NCBI RefSeq assembly: GCF_030944405.1
Contig: NZ_CP132339.1
Location: forward strand, 6,386,001 to 6,450,000
From: Janthinobacterium sp. J1-1
Lineage (GTDB): Bacteria > Pseudomonadota > Gammaproteobacteria > Burkholderiales > Burkholderiaceae_D
Length of the DNA: 64,000 nt
Direction: 5' to 3'
Program-made: the position numbers and the translations under genes
Shown: positions 54,718 through 63,789 of the stretch, one piece after another
Position numbering within the stretch: position 1 is the first letter of the stretch
How the letters are laid out: each line of letters starts with the position of its first letter
The notes under the pieces: model-generated
Database searches by the model: none
What the model saw: only the letters and a program-made list of their open reading frames with translations
What the model was told of the DNA's origin: nothing

Positions 54718-54796
54718 CAATGGTCCATTTTGCAATGATCAAAACGGCAATCATAAAATAAAAATTGCATTTTGGAAATATCGATCACCTCTGCAT

Positions 54797-55234
54797 TCAT
54801 CCAGGCAGCTCGAAATAATGGAGCAGAAAGTCATTGAAGCTCGGCCACTGCGGCGTCAAGCGCCCTTCCTTGAAATCCAGCAATTCACTGCCCAGGGAAA
54901 CACGCAGCACCTGGCCCGTGTCACGGTGATAAAAGTAACCGCTTTCCGCTTCGAAACTGTCGAGCGGCAGATAGGCTTGCGGCAGCCCCAGGGTCTCATG
55001 GCAGCTCTGTACGGTCAGCGCATAATTGGTGTTCCTGGCAAACCAGCACACCTGGTACAGCTCCCGGCCGCGCCGGATGAAGGTCGGGCCGTCTTCCACA
55101 TGCAGGTAGAACTGCCCGAAAGCCGAGGCCGCCTCCACGCCCAGGCGTTCCAGTTCCAGCGCGTAATCGGCACTGGCGTCCTCATACCACCAGCCTTGCT
55201 CCTTGCAGTAATCGATCAGTTTCTTGGTCAGCAT
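54797..55234 (-). CDS. SUKH (SMI1/KNR4)-like protein
   Basis: 145 aa. The C-terminal half has the SUKH pattern: aliphatic strand, LPQAYLPLDSFEAESGYFYHRDTGQV, then GSELLDFKEG and a Trp/aromatic WPSFNDFLLHYF end. SUKH proteins are frequently immunity proteins to polymorphic toxins, but also regulators. Here there is no toxin beside it. The ATG at 55234 is chosen because the region upstream lacks the domain. Standalone gene between a Sel1 protein and an MFS transporter. Confidence 0.7.
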   Translation of the reverse strand: MLTKKLIDYCKEQGWWYEDASADYALELERLGVEAASAFGQFYLHVEDGPTFIRRGRELYQVCWFARNTNYALTVQSCHETLGLPQAYLPLDSFEAESGYFYHRDTGQVLRVSLGSELLDFKEGRLTPQWPSFNDFLLHYFELPG

Positions 55235-55433
55235 AGTCACTTGTACAGTAGGAGATTCGGTCGTTGCAGCGCGATTGTATCGCTGGCGCCGGCCGAGACG
55301 GGTACGGCAGGAGGCAAAGCCATGCGGGCAAGCGACACCGCTGGTCGACATCGGGGCGTAACGTTTACTCAATGGTTGGAAATGCGTATGCTACGGATGG
55401 CAGTTCCTCCCATAAAACCCATAAAAGAGACAC

Positions 55434-56723
55434 ATGGCTTCCTCTGATATTGCGCCCGCACGCCCCCTGACCCAACAGGACTACAAAACACTGTCGCTGG
55501 CCGCCCTGGGCGGGGCGCTGGAATTCTACGATTTCATCATCTTTGTTTTCTTCGCCAACGCCATCGGCCAATTGTTCTTCCCGCCGGAAATGCCGGACTG
55601 GCTGCGCCTGCTGCAAACCTTCGGCATCTTTGCCGCCGGTTATGTGGTGCGCCCGCTGGGCGGCATCGTGATGGCCCACTTCGGCGACTTGCTCGGTCGC
55701 AAGCGCATGTTCACCCTGTCGATCCTGATGATGGCCGTGCCGACCCTGCTGATCGGCCTGCTGCCGACCTACGCCACCATCGGCCTGGCGGCGCCATTGC
55801 TGCTGCTGTTGATGCGCATCTTCCAGGGCGCGGCCGTCGGCGGCGAAGTGCCTGGGGCCTGGGTGTTTGTATCGGAACACGTGCCGAGCCGCTACACGGG
55901 CCTGGCCTGCGGCATTCTGACGGCCGGCCTGACGGTGGGAATTTTGCTGGGCTCACTGGTTGCCACCGGCCTGAACACCGTCTATACGCCGGCCGAAGTG
56001 CTGGACGGCGCCTGGCGCTATCCCTTCCTGCTGGGCGGCATCTTCGGCTTTGGCGCCATGTATCTGCGCCGCTGGCTGCACGAAACCCCGGTGTTTGCGG
56101 AAATGCAGCAGCGCAAGGCGCTGGCCACCGAAATGCCCCTGAAATCCGTGCTGCGCAGCCACCGCGGCGCCGTGACGGTCTCCATCCTGCTGACCTGGAT
56201 GCTGTCGGCAGGCATCGTCGTGGTGATCTTGATGACACCTGCCCTGCTGCAGAAGATCCACCATATCGACGCGCGCACCACCCTGATCGCCAATACCTGC
56301 GCCACCCTGTGCCTGGCGTTCGGCTGCGTGATCGCCGGCTGGCTGGCCGACCGCCTGGGCGCCAAACCGGTGATCCTGGTCGGCTCGCTGCTGCTGGCGA
56401 TTGCCACCTGGGTGTTCTATACCACCGTCGGCAGCCGCCCCAACCTGCTGCTGCCGCTGTACGCGATCACCGGCCTCTTCGTGGGCGTGGTCGGCGCCGT
56501 GCCCTGCGTGCTGGTGCAGGCGTTCCCGGCGCAGGTGCGCTTCTCGGGCTTGTCGTTTTCATACAACATCTCGTATGCGATTTTTGGCGGCCTGACGCCG
56601 GTCGTGGTGACCCTGATGCTGAAAAGCAATGTGCTGGGCCCGGCCTATTATGTGATCGGCGTGTGCGTGGTCGGCATGCTCACGGCCCTGTTCGTCAGAA
56701 ACGGGCACCATACGGCGCATTAA
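55434..56723 (+). CDS. MFS transporter, metabolite:H+ symporter (MHS) type
   Basis: 429 aa, 12 helices. The sequence LSLAALGGALEFYDFIIFVFFANAIGQLFFP near residues 17-50 and the loop FGDLLGRKRMFTLSILMMAVPT (motif A) are typical of the MHS group such as ProP or ShiA/YhjE. RIFQGAAVGGEVPGAWVFVSEH is the helix 4/5 marker of that group. It should import an organic acid or compatible solute with protons. A diguanylate cyclase follows on the same strand after 59 bases. Strong start: AAAAGAGACAC then ATG. Confidence 0.9.
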   Translation: MASSDIAPARPLTQQDYKTLSLAALGGALEFYDFIIFVFFANAIGQLFFPPEMPDWLRLLQTFGIFAAGYVVRPLGGIVMAHFGDLLGRKRMFTLSILMMAVPTLLIGLLPTYATIGLAAPLLLLLMRIFQGAAVGGEVPGAWVFVSEHVPSRYTGLACGILTAGLTVGILLGSLVATGLNTVYTPAEVLDGAWRYPFLLGGIFGFGAMYLRRWLHETPVFAEMQQRKALATEMPLKSVLRSHRGAVTVSILLTWMLSAGIVVVILMTPALLQKIHHIDARTTLIANTCATLCLAFGCVIAGWLADRLGAKPVILVGSLLLAIATWVFYTTVGSRPNLLLPLYAITGLFVGVVGAVPCVLVQAFPAQVRFSGLSFSYNISYAIFGGLTPVVVTLMLKSNVLGPAYYVIGVCVVGMLTALFVRNGHHTAH

Positions 56724-56782
56724 CGTCCAGCTGGCCGGGCAGCAACTTTGCAACCGGCCAGCTTTCTTGCAGAGGCGGCTTC

Positions 56783-58324
56783 ATGCAGGAAACAAAACAA
56801 GCGCCAGCCAGATCACGCCACCAGCAACGGCCATTGATCGGCCTGATGAGCGTGGCGCTGTTCTGCATCTGCGCGGCGCTGCTGGCGGCCACCGCCTGGA
56901 CCATCTGGTCGTCGCGCGAGATCCGCCTGCGCGAAGCCGAGGTAGCGACCGAAAACATGGCGCGCACCCTCGCCTCGCAGGCCGACACGGCGATCAAGAT
57001 CGCCGACGTGATCCTCGACGATATTGTCGAGCGCTCCGAACGCGACGGCAGCAGCGGCCAGGCTGGCAAGCGCCTCGATGCCTACCTGGTGCAGCTGACC
57101 AGGAAAGTGACGGAAATCCACGGCCTGTTCATCTACGACGAAACGGGCGCCTGGAAAGCCACCTCGCTGGGCGTGCCCTTCAAGGGCGACAATTCGGACC
57201 GCGATTACTTTGTCTTTCACAAAACTAACCCGCAAACCACCACCCATATCAGCGCCCCCGTGCGCAGCCGCTCGACCGGCCACTGGATCATTCCCGTTTC
57301 CCGCAGGATAGACCATGCCGACGGCAGCTTTGCCGGCGTGGCGCTGGCCACCTTGCGGCTGGACTCGTTCGAGCGCGTGTTCGACAGCCTGGACCTGGGC
57401 AAATCGGGCACGGTGTTCTTTGCGCTCGAAAACGGCACCCTGATCTACCGCCGCCCGTTCCAGGAAAAACTGATCGGCACCGACCTGTCATCGGGCGCGA
57501 TCATGCGCAGCTACCGCGAAAACGGCCGCGCCGGCACCATCATGCGGGTGGCGAAAATCGACGGCATCGAGCGGCTGTACAGCTACCGTCGCCTCGACGG
57601 CTACCCCATCATCGTCTCGGCGGCGCTCTCAAAACAGGACATCTTTTCGCAATGGAAAGTGGCCAGCCTGCAGATCCTCGGCGCCGCCCTGTGCGCCATC
57701 GCCGCGCTGGTGTGGTTCTTCCGCAAGCTGATGCGCCAGATGGCCATGCGCGACCAGGTGGAAACCGAGTTGCGCGTGGCCAGCCTGGAACTGGAAAAAG
57801 CCAATGCCGACCTCCAGACCATGGCCTGGAAGGATGGCCTCACCAGCCTGGCCAACCGGCGCGCTTTTGATGACACGCTGGAACGGGAGCGCAAGCGCGC
57901 CCGGCGCGAAGACGAGCCCTTGTCATTGATACTGCTGGACGTCGATTACTTCAAGAAATTCAACGACGCCTACGGCCATGTGGCCGGCGACGACTGCCTG
58001 CGCGCGGTGGCCAAGGCCGTGGCCGGCAGCGCCGCCCGCTGCGGAGACCTGGCGGCGCGCTATGGCGGCGAGGAATTTGCCGTTATCCTGCCCGGCACCG
58101 ACAGCGCCGGCGCCGCTCTGGTGGCCGAAGCGATACGCCAGACAGTATTGGCACTGGGCATCGTGCATGCCGGCAGCCCGATCGGCCTGGTGACGGTCAG
58201 CCTCGGCGTGGCCACCACCAGCAACGGTGACTATCAGGATGCCAGCCCGACGCAATTGCTGCAGCGCGCTGACGCCCTGCTGTATCAGTCGAAGACCGCC
58301 GGGCGCAACCGGGTCAGCGTCTGA
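56783..58324 (+). CDS. Membrane diguanylate cyclase with PDC-type sensor
   Basis: 513 aa. A membrane helix (about 20-41) precedes a periplasmic PDC/Cache sensor (about 45-290) and a second helix near 302-320. The C-terminal GGDEF domain has G428-G-E-E-F432, so catalysis is expected, and an intact inhibitory I-site R419-x-x-D422 with five residues between. It should make c-di-GMP in response to a periplasmic ligand. AGAGG precedes the ATG at 56783; an in-frame open stretch upstream overlaps the MFS gene in another frame and is rejected. Confidence 0.93.
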   Translation: MQETKQAPARSRHQQRPLIGLMSVALFCICAALLAATAWTIWSSREIRLREAEVATENMARTLASQADTAIKIADVILDDIVERSERDGSSGQAGKRLDAYLVQLTRKVTEIHGLFIYDETGAWKATSLGVPFKGDNSDRDYFVFHKTNPQTTTHISAPVRSRSTGHWIIPVSRRIDHADGSFAGVALATLRLDSFERVFDSLDLGKSGTVFFALENGTLIYRRPFQEKLIGTDLSSGAIMRSYRENGRAGTIMRVAKIDGIERLYSYRRLDGYPIIVSAALSKQDIFSQWKVASLQILGAALCAIAALVWFFRKLMRQMAMRDQVETELRVASLELEKANADLQTMAWKDGLTSLANRRAFDDTLERERKRARREDEPLSLILLDVDYFKKFNDAYGHVAGDDCLRAVAKAVAGSAARCGDLAARYGGEEFAVILPGTDSAGAALVAEAIRQTVLALGIVHAGSPIGLVTVSLGVATTSNGDYQDASPTQLLQRADALLYQSKTAGRNRVSV

Positions 58325-58636
58325 TCAAACAATTGCCCGCCCGCATGCGGCATAATCGCTGCACTGCACCAAAATCTGAAACCCCATTTCACATTGCGAA
58401 ATACCGGTGGCGCGGCGCCTGCCTCATGCGTCTCGCTTTTTGAAAATTCGTTTCGCATCATGGAATATCATAGTCAAGTCATTGAAAAACAAGGATAAAA
58501 TTTAAGTTATATGTCTTATATAAGACTTGATGAACTTCACAAAAATGGCCTACTATTTAGTCATGCAGTTTGCTTCAACAAGACGCGGCGGCACACTCGA
58601 CGATTTTCTTACTTCGCTTTTTTTCAGGAGATTCAC
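58325..58636 (+). promoter_or_regulatory. aceA control region with two similar IclR-like sites and a TA-rich palindrome
   Basis: 312 bases upstream of aceA. Two similar sites, TTTCACATTGCGAAATA (58387-58403) and TTTCGCATCATGGAATA (58451-58467), share TTTC-CAT-G-AATA with start points 64 bases apart. A perfect 14-base palindrome, GTCTTATATAAGAC, lies at 58513-58526. The sites resemble IclR-family operators and the palindrome a GntR-like one, but this is pattern only. No gene is seen. Confidence 0.45.
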
Positions 58637-60217
58637 ATGTCCCAATATCAAGACGACATCAAGGCAGTTGCAGGTTTGAAAGAGCAACAAGGCAGCGCCT
58701 GGAACGCCATCAATCCCGAGTCCGCCGCCCGCATGCGCGCCCAGAACAAGTTCAAGACAGGCCTCGACATCGCCAAGTACACGGCGAAAATCATGCGTGC
58801 CGACATGGCCGCCTACGACGCCGACTCGTCCAAATACACCCAGTCGCTGGGCTGCTGGCACGGTTTCATCGGTCAGCAAAAAATGATCTCGATCAAGAAG
58901 CACTTCAACAGCACCGACCGCCGCTACCTGTATCTGTCCGGCTGGATGGTGGCTGCGCTGCGCTCCGAGTTCGGCCCGCTGCCGGACCAGTCGATGCATG
59001 AAAAAACCGCCGTCTCCGCCCTGATCAAGGAGCTCTACACCTTTTTGCGCCAGGCCGATGCGCGTGAACTGGGCGGCCTGTTCCGCCAGCTGGACGCCGC
59101 CGAAGGCGACGCCAAGCAGGCGATCCAGGCCAAGATCGATGGCCACATCACCCACGTGGTGCCCATCATCGCCGACATCGACGCCGGTTTCGGCAATGCC
59201 GAAGCGACCTATCTGCTGGCCAAGCAGTTCATCGAAGCGGGCGCCTGCTGCATCCAGATCGAAAACCAGGTGTCGGACGAAAAACAATGCGGCCACCAGG
59301 ACGGCAAAGTGACGGTGCCGCACGAAGACTTCCTGGCCAAGATCCGCGCCATCCGCTACGCCTTCCTGGAGCTGGGCGTGGACGACGGCATCATCGTCGC
59401 CCGCACCGACTCGCTGGGCGCCGGCCTGACGAAACAGATCGCCGTCACCAACACCCCAGGCGACCTGGGCGACCAGTACAACGCCTTCCTCGACTGCGAA
59501 GAAGTGTCGGCCGACGCACTGGGCAATGGCGACGTGATCATCAAGCGCGAAGGCAAACTGCTGCGCCCGAAACGCCTGCCGAGCAACCTGTTCCAGTTCC
59601 GCGCCGGCACCGGCGAAGAGCGCTGCGTTTTGGATTGCATCACCTCGCTGCAAAACGGCGCCGACCTGCTGTGGATCGAAACCGAAAAACCGCATATCTC
59701 GCAAATCGGCGGCATGGTCAGCGAAATCCGCAAGGTCATCCCGAACGCCAAGCTGGTGTACAACAACAGCCCATCGTTCAACTGGACCCTGAACTTCCGC
59801 CAGCAAGTGTATGACGCGCTGAAAGCCGATGGCAAAGACGTGTCCGCCTACGAGCGTGGCCAGCTGATGAGCGTGGAATACGACAACACCGAACTGGCCG
59901 CCACGGCAGATGAAAAAATCCGCACCTTCCAGGCCGACGCGGCCCGCGAAGCCGGTATCTTCCACCACCTGATCACCCTGCCGACCTACCATACGGCCGC
60001 GCTGTCGACCGACAACCTGGCCAAGGAATACTTCGGCGACCAGGGCATGCTGGGCTACGTGGCCGGCGTACAGCGCAAGGAGATCCGCCAGGGCATCGCC
60101 TGCGTCAAGCACCAGAACATGTCGGGCTCCGACATCGGCGATGATCACAAGGATTATTTCAGCGGCGAAGCAGCATTGAAGGCGGCCGGCAAGGACAACA
60201 CCATGAATCAGTTCTGA
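58637..60217 (+). CDS. aceA: Isocitrate lyase
   Basis: 526 aa, the longer isocitrate lyase type. It splits isocitrate into glyoxylate and succinate in the glyoxylate shunt for growth on acetate and fatty acids. Marks are WHGFIGQ (74-80), IIADIDAGFGN (177-187), the substrate/catalytic loop KQCGHQDGK with Cys218 in place of the classical KKCGH, and a C-terminal NMSGSDIGDDHKDYF. ATG at 58637 follows CAGGAG by 6 bases; an in-frame ATG 126 bases upstream lies over the palindrome and is rejected. Terminator at 60244. Confidence 0.97.
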   Translation: MSQYQDDIKAVAGLKEQQGSAWNAINPESAARMRAQNKFKTGLDIAKYTAKIMRADMAAYDADSSKYTQSLGCWHGFIGQQKMISIKKHFNSTDRRYLYLSGWMVAALRSEFGPLPDQSMHEKTAVSALIKELYTFLRQADARELGGLFRQLDAAEGDAKQAIQAKIDGHITHVVPIIADIDAGFGNAEATYLLAKQFIEAGACCIQIENQVSDEKQCGHQDGKVTVPHEDFLAKIRAIRYAFLELGVDDGIIVARTDSLGAGLTKQIAVTNTPGDLGDQYNAFLDCEEVSADALGNGDVIIKREGKLLRPKRLPSNLFQFRAGTGEERCVLDCITSLQNGADLLWIETEKPHISQIGGMVSEIRKVIPNAKLVYNNSPSFNWTLNFRQQVYDALKADGKDVSAYERGQLMSVEYDNTELAATADEKIRTFQADAAREAGIFHHLITLPTYHTAALSTDNLAKEYFGDQGMLGYVAGVQRKEIRQGIACVKHQNMSGSDIGDDHKDYFSGEAALKAAGKDNTMNQF

Positions 60218-60243
60218 TTTTTTTCAGACCGGCATCAGCTTGA

Positions 60244-60268
60244 CAGCCCGCTTCGGCGGGCTTTTTTT
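60244..60268 (+). terminator. Intrinsic terminator of aceA
   Basis: AGCCCGC-TTCG-GCGGGCT hairpin with a tetraloop, then seven T residues. Same stem family as those at 3868 and 4116. Confidence 0.9.
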
Positions 60269-60277
60269 ATGCGCGCA

Positions 60278-60676
60278 TCAGATCGGCCGCTGGTCGAACG
60301 CCGCCTGCGCCTGCAGCACATCGCTGGAATGCGTGATCGTCCACAAGAACAAGGCCGTGAACGGCCCTTCCAGCGTGCGCCCCAGCGGCGTGATGCTGTA
60401 CTCCACCGCCACCTGCGACGACGGTATCACGCGCCGCGCCAGGATGCCGCTGCGCTCGAGCCGGCGCAGGCTTTGCGTCAGCGCCTTTTGCGTAATGCCA
60501 TCGAGGCAGCGCTTGATCTCATTGAAGCGCAACGGCTGCTTGCACAGCGCCGTCAGGATCAGGACGGACCATTTGTCCGTGATCTGATCGAGCAGCAAAC
60601 GGTTCGATGTATCGAGGCCATGGACTTCGATGGCGGGGCTGCCTGCGGCCTGCGCCGGCGCGTGATGGGTGCTCAT
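60278..60676 (-). CDS. HxlR family transcriptional regulator
   Basis: 132 aa winged-helix regulator. Core marks are LLLDQITDKWSVLILTALCKQPLRFNEIKRCLDGITQKALTQSLRRLERSGILAR (about 27-80), then VEYSITPLGRTLEGPF. Usually senses reactive species or electrophiles. The ATG at 60676 follows AAGGA by 7 bases. It is divergent from an NTF2-like gene, and the space between holds inverted repeats that could be its operator. Confidence 0.92.
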   Translation of the reverse strand: MSTHHAPAQAAGSPAIEVHGLDTSNRLLLDQITDKWSVLILTALCKQPLRFNEIKRCLDGITQKALTQSLRRLERSGILARRVIPSSQVAVEYSITPLGRTLEGPFTALFLWTITHSSDVLQAQAAFDQRPI

Positions 60677-60687
60677 GGGGTTTCCTT

Positions 60688-60742
60688 TTGTATACCTGAT
60701 TGCATTCAAGTGCCTGATTGACACCAAGTATACAACGTATAC
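60688..60742. promoter_or_regulatory. Divergent operator of HxlR and NTF2-like gene
   Basis: TTGTATAC (60688-60695) and GTATACAA (60728-60735) form a perfect inverted pair, with an additional GTATAC at 60737-60742. The interval also holds a directly repeated CCTGATTG (60695-60702 and 60713-60720). Confidence 0.5.
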
Positions 60743-60780
60743 CATGCAGCTTCACCTTATTCATTGATCAGGAGTACTCC

Positions 60781-61245
60781 ATGTCCCACGCCATTCCCAA
60801 CGACATCGCCGACAAGTTCGCCGTCATCGACACCCTGTACCGCTTCGCCGCCGGCATCGACCTGCGCGACGCCGACCTGCTGGCGTCCGCCTTTACCGAA
60901 AACGCCGTCTCCGATTTCGGCCCGGCCGCCGCCAAGGCCGGCTTTGAATACCCGGTGCTGCAAGGCCGCGCCACCATTGTCGCCGCCCTGTCCACCTCGC
61001 TCAGTGGCTTCGACACCACGCACAGCGTCAGCAATCCGCGCGCCAGCATCGACGGCGATACGGCCCGGCTCGACGCACTCGTCGAAGCGCAGCACCTGCC
61101 GCGCCAGGACCACTCGCGCCATTACATGATGAAAAACCGCTATGACGTGAAACTGGTGCGGCAGGAAGGTGTATGGCTGATCGAACGGGTAACGGTCGAC
61201 AACGTCTGGCGCTCGGGGGATGTGACGGTGCTGGCTGGCGTGTAA
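60781..61245 (+). CDS. NTF2-like (SnoaL) fold protein
   Basis: 154 aa nuclear transport factor 2 family, with the cone-fold pattern: AVIDTLYRFAAGIDLRDADLLASAFTENAV at 14-43, then HSVSNPRASIDGDTARLDALVEAQHL and KNRYDVKLVRQEGVWLIERVTVDNVWRSGD. These act as enzymes or ligand binders; substrate unknown. The ATG at 60781 follows CAGGAG. Likely target of the divergent HxlR regulator and first gene of a local cluster with an SDR. Confidence 0.85.
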   Translation: MSHAIPNDIADKFAVIDTLYRFAAGIDLRDADLLASAFTENAVSDFGPAAAKAGFEYPVLQGRATIVAALSTSLSGFDTTHSVSNPRASIDGDTARLDALVEAQHLPRQDHSRHYMMKNRYDVKLVRQEGVWLIERVTVDNVWRSGDVTVLAGV

Positions 61246-61437
61246 TCGGATCAACACCCGCGCCGACAATTCATTACATCATGTATCAAGTCTATCTCTT
61301 CAACGGTGATTTATCGATGCATACGGCATAGGTATAGTTGTTTGCAGCGGAGCCGGCATCCCGCCCTCACCGCTGCGCCGCTGGGAGTCCATGCGACCCC
61401 GGCGGCATCATCGACATACTTACCGAAGAGGTTTTAC

Positions 61438-62181
61438 ATGAGCACCAACAACAAGACAGTCATCGTCACCGGCGCCTCGAGCGGCATCGGCTACGCCCTG
61501 GCCGCGGCATATCTGCAGCGCGGCTACAACGTGGTCGGCAACGCCCGCAGCATGGAACGCCTGCAGGCGGCCAGCGACAAACTCGGCAACCCGGCCAACT
61601 TCCTGCTGGTGGCCGGCGACATCGCCCTGCCCGCCACAGCGACAGCGCTATTCACGCAGGCGATTGCCGCCTTCGGCAAAGTCGATGTTCTGCTGAATAA
61701 CGCCGGCATCTTTATCGCCAAAGCCATCGCCGACTACACCGAAGACGACCTGGACGCGATCATCGCCACCAACCTGAAAGGTTTCTTTTATCCCACCCAG
61801 GCCGCGGCCGCCCACATGGCGGCCAATGGCGCGGGCCATATCGTCACGATCACGGCCAGCATCGCCATGCAGCCGAACGTCAAGGTGCCGGCCTTGTTGC
61901 CGATCCTGATCAAGGGCGGCCTGAACCACGCAACGCGCGGACTGGCGATCGAACTGGCCGCGTCCAACGTCAAGGTCTCGGCGGTCGCTCCCGGCATTAT
62001 CGACACCCCCATGCACAGCAGCGACGAGGGTACGCAAGGCTTCCTCAGGACGCTGGCGCCGAATGGCAGTACCGGCGCGACCCAGGACGTGGTCGACGCC
62101 GTGCTGTACCTGACCGAAGCGAAATTCACCAGCGGCGTGGTGCTGGCCGTCGACGGCGGCGCCACCGCGGGCACCTGGTAA
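61438..62181 (+). CDS. SDR family protein without the catalytic tyrosine
   Basis: 247 aa classical SDR fold: TGASSGIG (11-18), NNAG (87-90), Ser141 in TITASIA, Lys159. The YxxxK position reads P155-ILI-K159, so the catalytic Tyr is missing. The rest, including a PGIIDTPMHS segment, is intact. It may be a divergent SDR group with another acid, or a binding protein. AGAGG precedes the ATG at 61438. It is followed 3 bases later by an NTF2-like gene, then a tautomerase. Confidence 0.85.
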   Translation: MSTNNKTVIVTGASSGIGYALAAAYLQRGYNVVGNARSMERLQAASDKLGNPANFLLVAGDIALPATATALFTQAIAAFGKVDVLLNNAGIFIAKAIADYTEDDLDAIIATNLKGFFYPTQAAAAHMAANGAGHIVTITASIAMQPNVKVPALLPILIKGGLNHATRGLAIELAASNVKVSAVAPGIIDTPMHSSDEGTQGFLRTLAPNGSTGATQDVVDAVLYLTEAKFTSGVVLAVDGGATAGTW

Positions 62182-62184
62182 GCC

Positions 62185-62580
62185 ATGTCTGCACATGCGC
62201 AGATCCTGGCGCTGATCGACCGCTACTTTGACGGCGTGTACACCGGCAACACCGCGCTGCTCGCCACCTTGTTCGACGACGGCGCCCAGGTGTATGGCGA
62301 CATCGGCGGCCAGGCCTATCACCAGCCCGTCGCCGCTTATCTGCGCGCGGTGGCCGGGCGTGACAGCCCGGCCAGGCGCGGCGAGCCATTTTTGATGCGC
62401 CCGCTCAACATCGACGTGGCGGGCAGCATTGCCAGCGTAAAACTGTCTTCACCGATGCTGGGCTTCCGGTATCAGCTATACCTGACGCTGATCCTGCGCG
62501 CCGGAAACTGGCTCATCGTCAACAAGACATTCATCCACATTCCCGCATTGCCAACCGAGGAAACACCATGCCCTACGTAA
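62185..62580 (+). CDS. NTF2-like (lumazine-binding-type) protein
   Basis: 131 aa. Pattern of NTF2-like small proteins: ILALIDRYFDGVYTGNTALLATLFDDGAQVYG at 7-38, then FLMRPLNIDVAGSIASVKL and FRYQLYLTLILRAGNWLIVNKTFIHIP. A single-domain enzyme or binder. It starts 3 bases after the SDR stop and overlaps the tautomerase by 13 bases, so it is in one operon with both neighbours. Confidence 0.82.
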   Translation: MSAHAQILALIDRYFDGVYTGNTALLATLFDDGAQVYGDIGGQAYHQPVAAYLRAVAGRDSPARRGEPFLMRPLNIDVAGSIASVKLSSPMLGFRYQLYLTLILRAGNWLIVNKTFIHIPALPTEETPCPT

Positions 62581-62789
62581 ATATCCGCGTCACCCGTGAA
62601 GGTGTCACCGCCGCCCAGAAACTGGCGCTGATCGAAGGCACCACCGACCTGCTGCAACGCGTGCTGAACAAAAGTCCGCAATCGACCTTCGTCGTCATCG
62701 ACGAAGTCGACACCGACAACTGGGGCTGGGGCGGCGAAGCCGTCACCACCTTGCGCCAGCGCGAAGCCGCCGGCAAGGAACGCGCCTGA
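62568..62789 (+). CDS. 4-oxalocrotonate tautomerase family protein
   Basis: 73 aa. Once the Met is removed Pro becomes residue 1 (PYVNIRVTREGVTAAQKLAL), the catalytic base of the family. The rest (LIEGTTDLLQRVLNKSPQSTFVVIDEVDTDNWGWGG) is the conserved alpha-beta motif with a Trp-rich end. Length is typical. It overlaps the NTF2-like gene by 13 bases, so the two are coupled. Confidence 0.93.
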   Translation: MPYVNIRVTREGVTAAQKLALIEGTTDLLQRVLNKSPQSTFVVIDEVDTDNWGWGGEAVTTLRQREAAGKERA

Positions 62790-62847
62790 GCAACTGAACC
62801 GCCATGCTTGATGCACAATGGCGTCAATCAAACATCATGGATTTCGC

Positions 62848-63762
62848 ATGCAACGGCACTTCGACGACGTTTTACTGGGCAGCATCGAACTGTTTTGCCT
62901 GGCGGCGGAACTGGGCAGCTTTACGGCCGCCGCCAACACGGCGGGCGTGACGCCGGCGGCGGTCAGCCGTTCGGTGTCCCGGCTGGAAGAACGCCTGGGC
63001 GTGCGGCTGTTCGTGCGCACCACGCGGCAGATCCGCCTGACCGACAGCGGCCGCGTCTATTTTGAGCAATGCCGCCAGGCGCTGTCGCAGCTGGTGGAAG
63101 CCGAGCGTGAAGTCACGGGCGACCAGTCCGCACCGGCCGGCCTGTTGCGCATCAGCATGCCTACCTCGTATGGCAATCACCGCATCCTGCCCCTGCTGCC
63201 GGCGTTTCGCGCGCGCTACCCCGAGGTGCAATTCGACCTGCACATCAGCAACCGCAATATCGATTTCGCCGGCGAAGGCTACGACCTGGCCATCCGCGGC
63301 CGGGTGCCGGCCGATTCCAACCTGATCGCCCGCAAGCTCGAGGACGCCGAACTGGTGCTGGTGGCCGCGCCGGCCTATTTGCGCCGGGCCGGCACGCCGC
63401 TGAACATCGAGGATTTGCAGCAGCACGACTGCGTCCAGTTCGCGCTGCCCAGCACCGGCCGGCGCATCGCCTGGCCGTTCAATGTGGATGGCAAAACGAC
63501 CGAAGTAGTCACGCAAGGCGGCTACCATTGCTCGGAAGGCTATCTGGGCATGGCGATGCTGGCGCGTGCCGGCGCCGGCATCGTGCAGACCTACCGCTTT
63601 ATCGTCGAACGCGAGCTGGCCCAGGGCGAGCTGGTCGAGCTGCTGCCGCAACACGGCGGCTGCTCGCGGCCGTTTATCGTGCTGTATCCGCATGCGCGGC
63701 ATTTGTCGCTGAGGGTGAGGACGTTTGTGGAGTTTTTGGTGGGGGAGTTGGGGCAGCGGTGA
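62848..63762 (+). CDS. LysR family transcriptional regulator
   Basis: 304 aa. Winged helix at about 5-62 (SIELFCLAAELGSFTAAANTAGVTPAAVSRSVSRLEERLGVRLFVRTTRQIRLTDSG), then effector-binding domain with GLLRISMPTSYGNHRILPLLPAF. An in-frame ATG at 62818 is an alternative start but lacks a better ribosome site. It is downstream of the SDR/NTF2/tautomerase genes in the same direction, so it may regulate them, although LysR regulators are usually divergent. Confidence 0.92.
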   Translation: MQRHFDDVLLGSIELFCLAAELGSFTAAANTAGVTPAAVSRSVSRLEERLGVRLFVRTTRQIRLTDSGRVYFEQCRQALSQLVEAEREVTGDQSAPAGLLRISMPTSYGNHRILPLLPAFRARYPEVQFDLHISNRNIDFAGEGYDLAIRGRVPADSNLIARKLEDAELVLVAAPAYLRRAGTPLNIEDLQQHDCVQFALPSTGRRIAWPFNVDGKTTEVVTQGGYHCSEGYLGMAMLARAGAGIVQTYRFIVERELAQGELVELLPQHGGCSRPFIVLYPHARHLSLRVRTFVEFLVGELGQR

Positions 63763-63789
63763 ACGGGTGGGATTGCCTTGAATACACAC

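Noticed and set aside
56309..56782. In-frame extension of the diguanylate cyclase into the MFS gene
   Set aside because: The extension has no domain and overlaps the MFS gene; ATG 56783 with AGAGG gives a normal membrane-sensor N terminus.
58511..58636. N-terminal extension of isocitrate lyase from ATG 58511
   Set aside because: It has no homology to the family and the ATG lies next to the palindrome; ATG 58637 has CAGGAG at the correct spacing.
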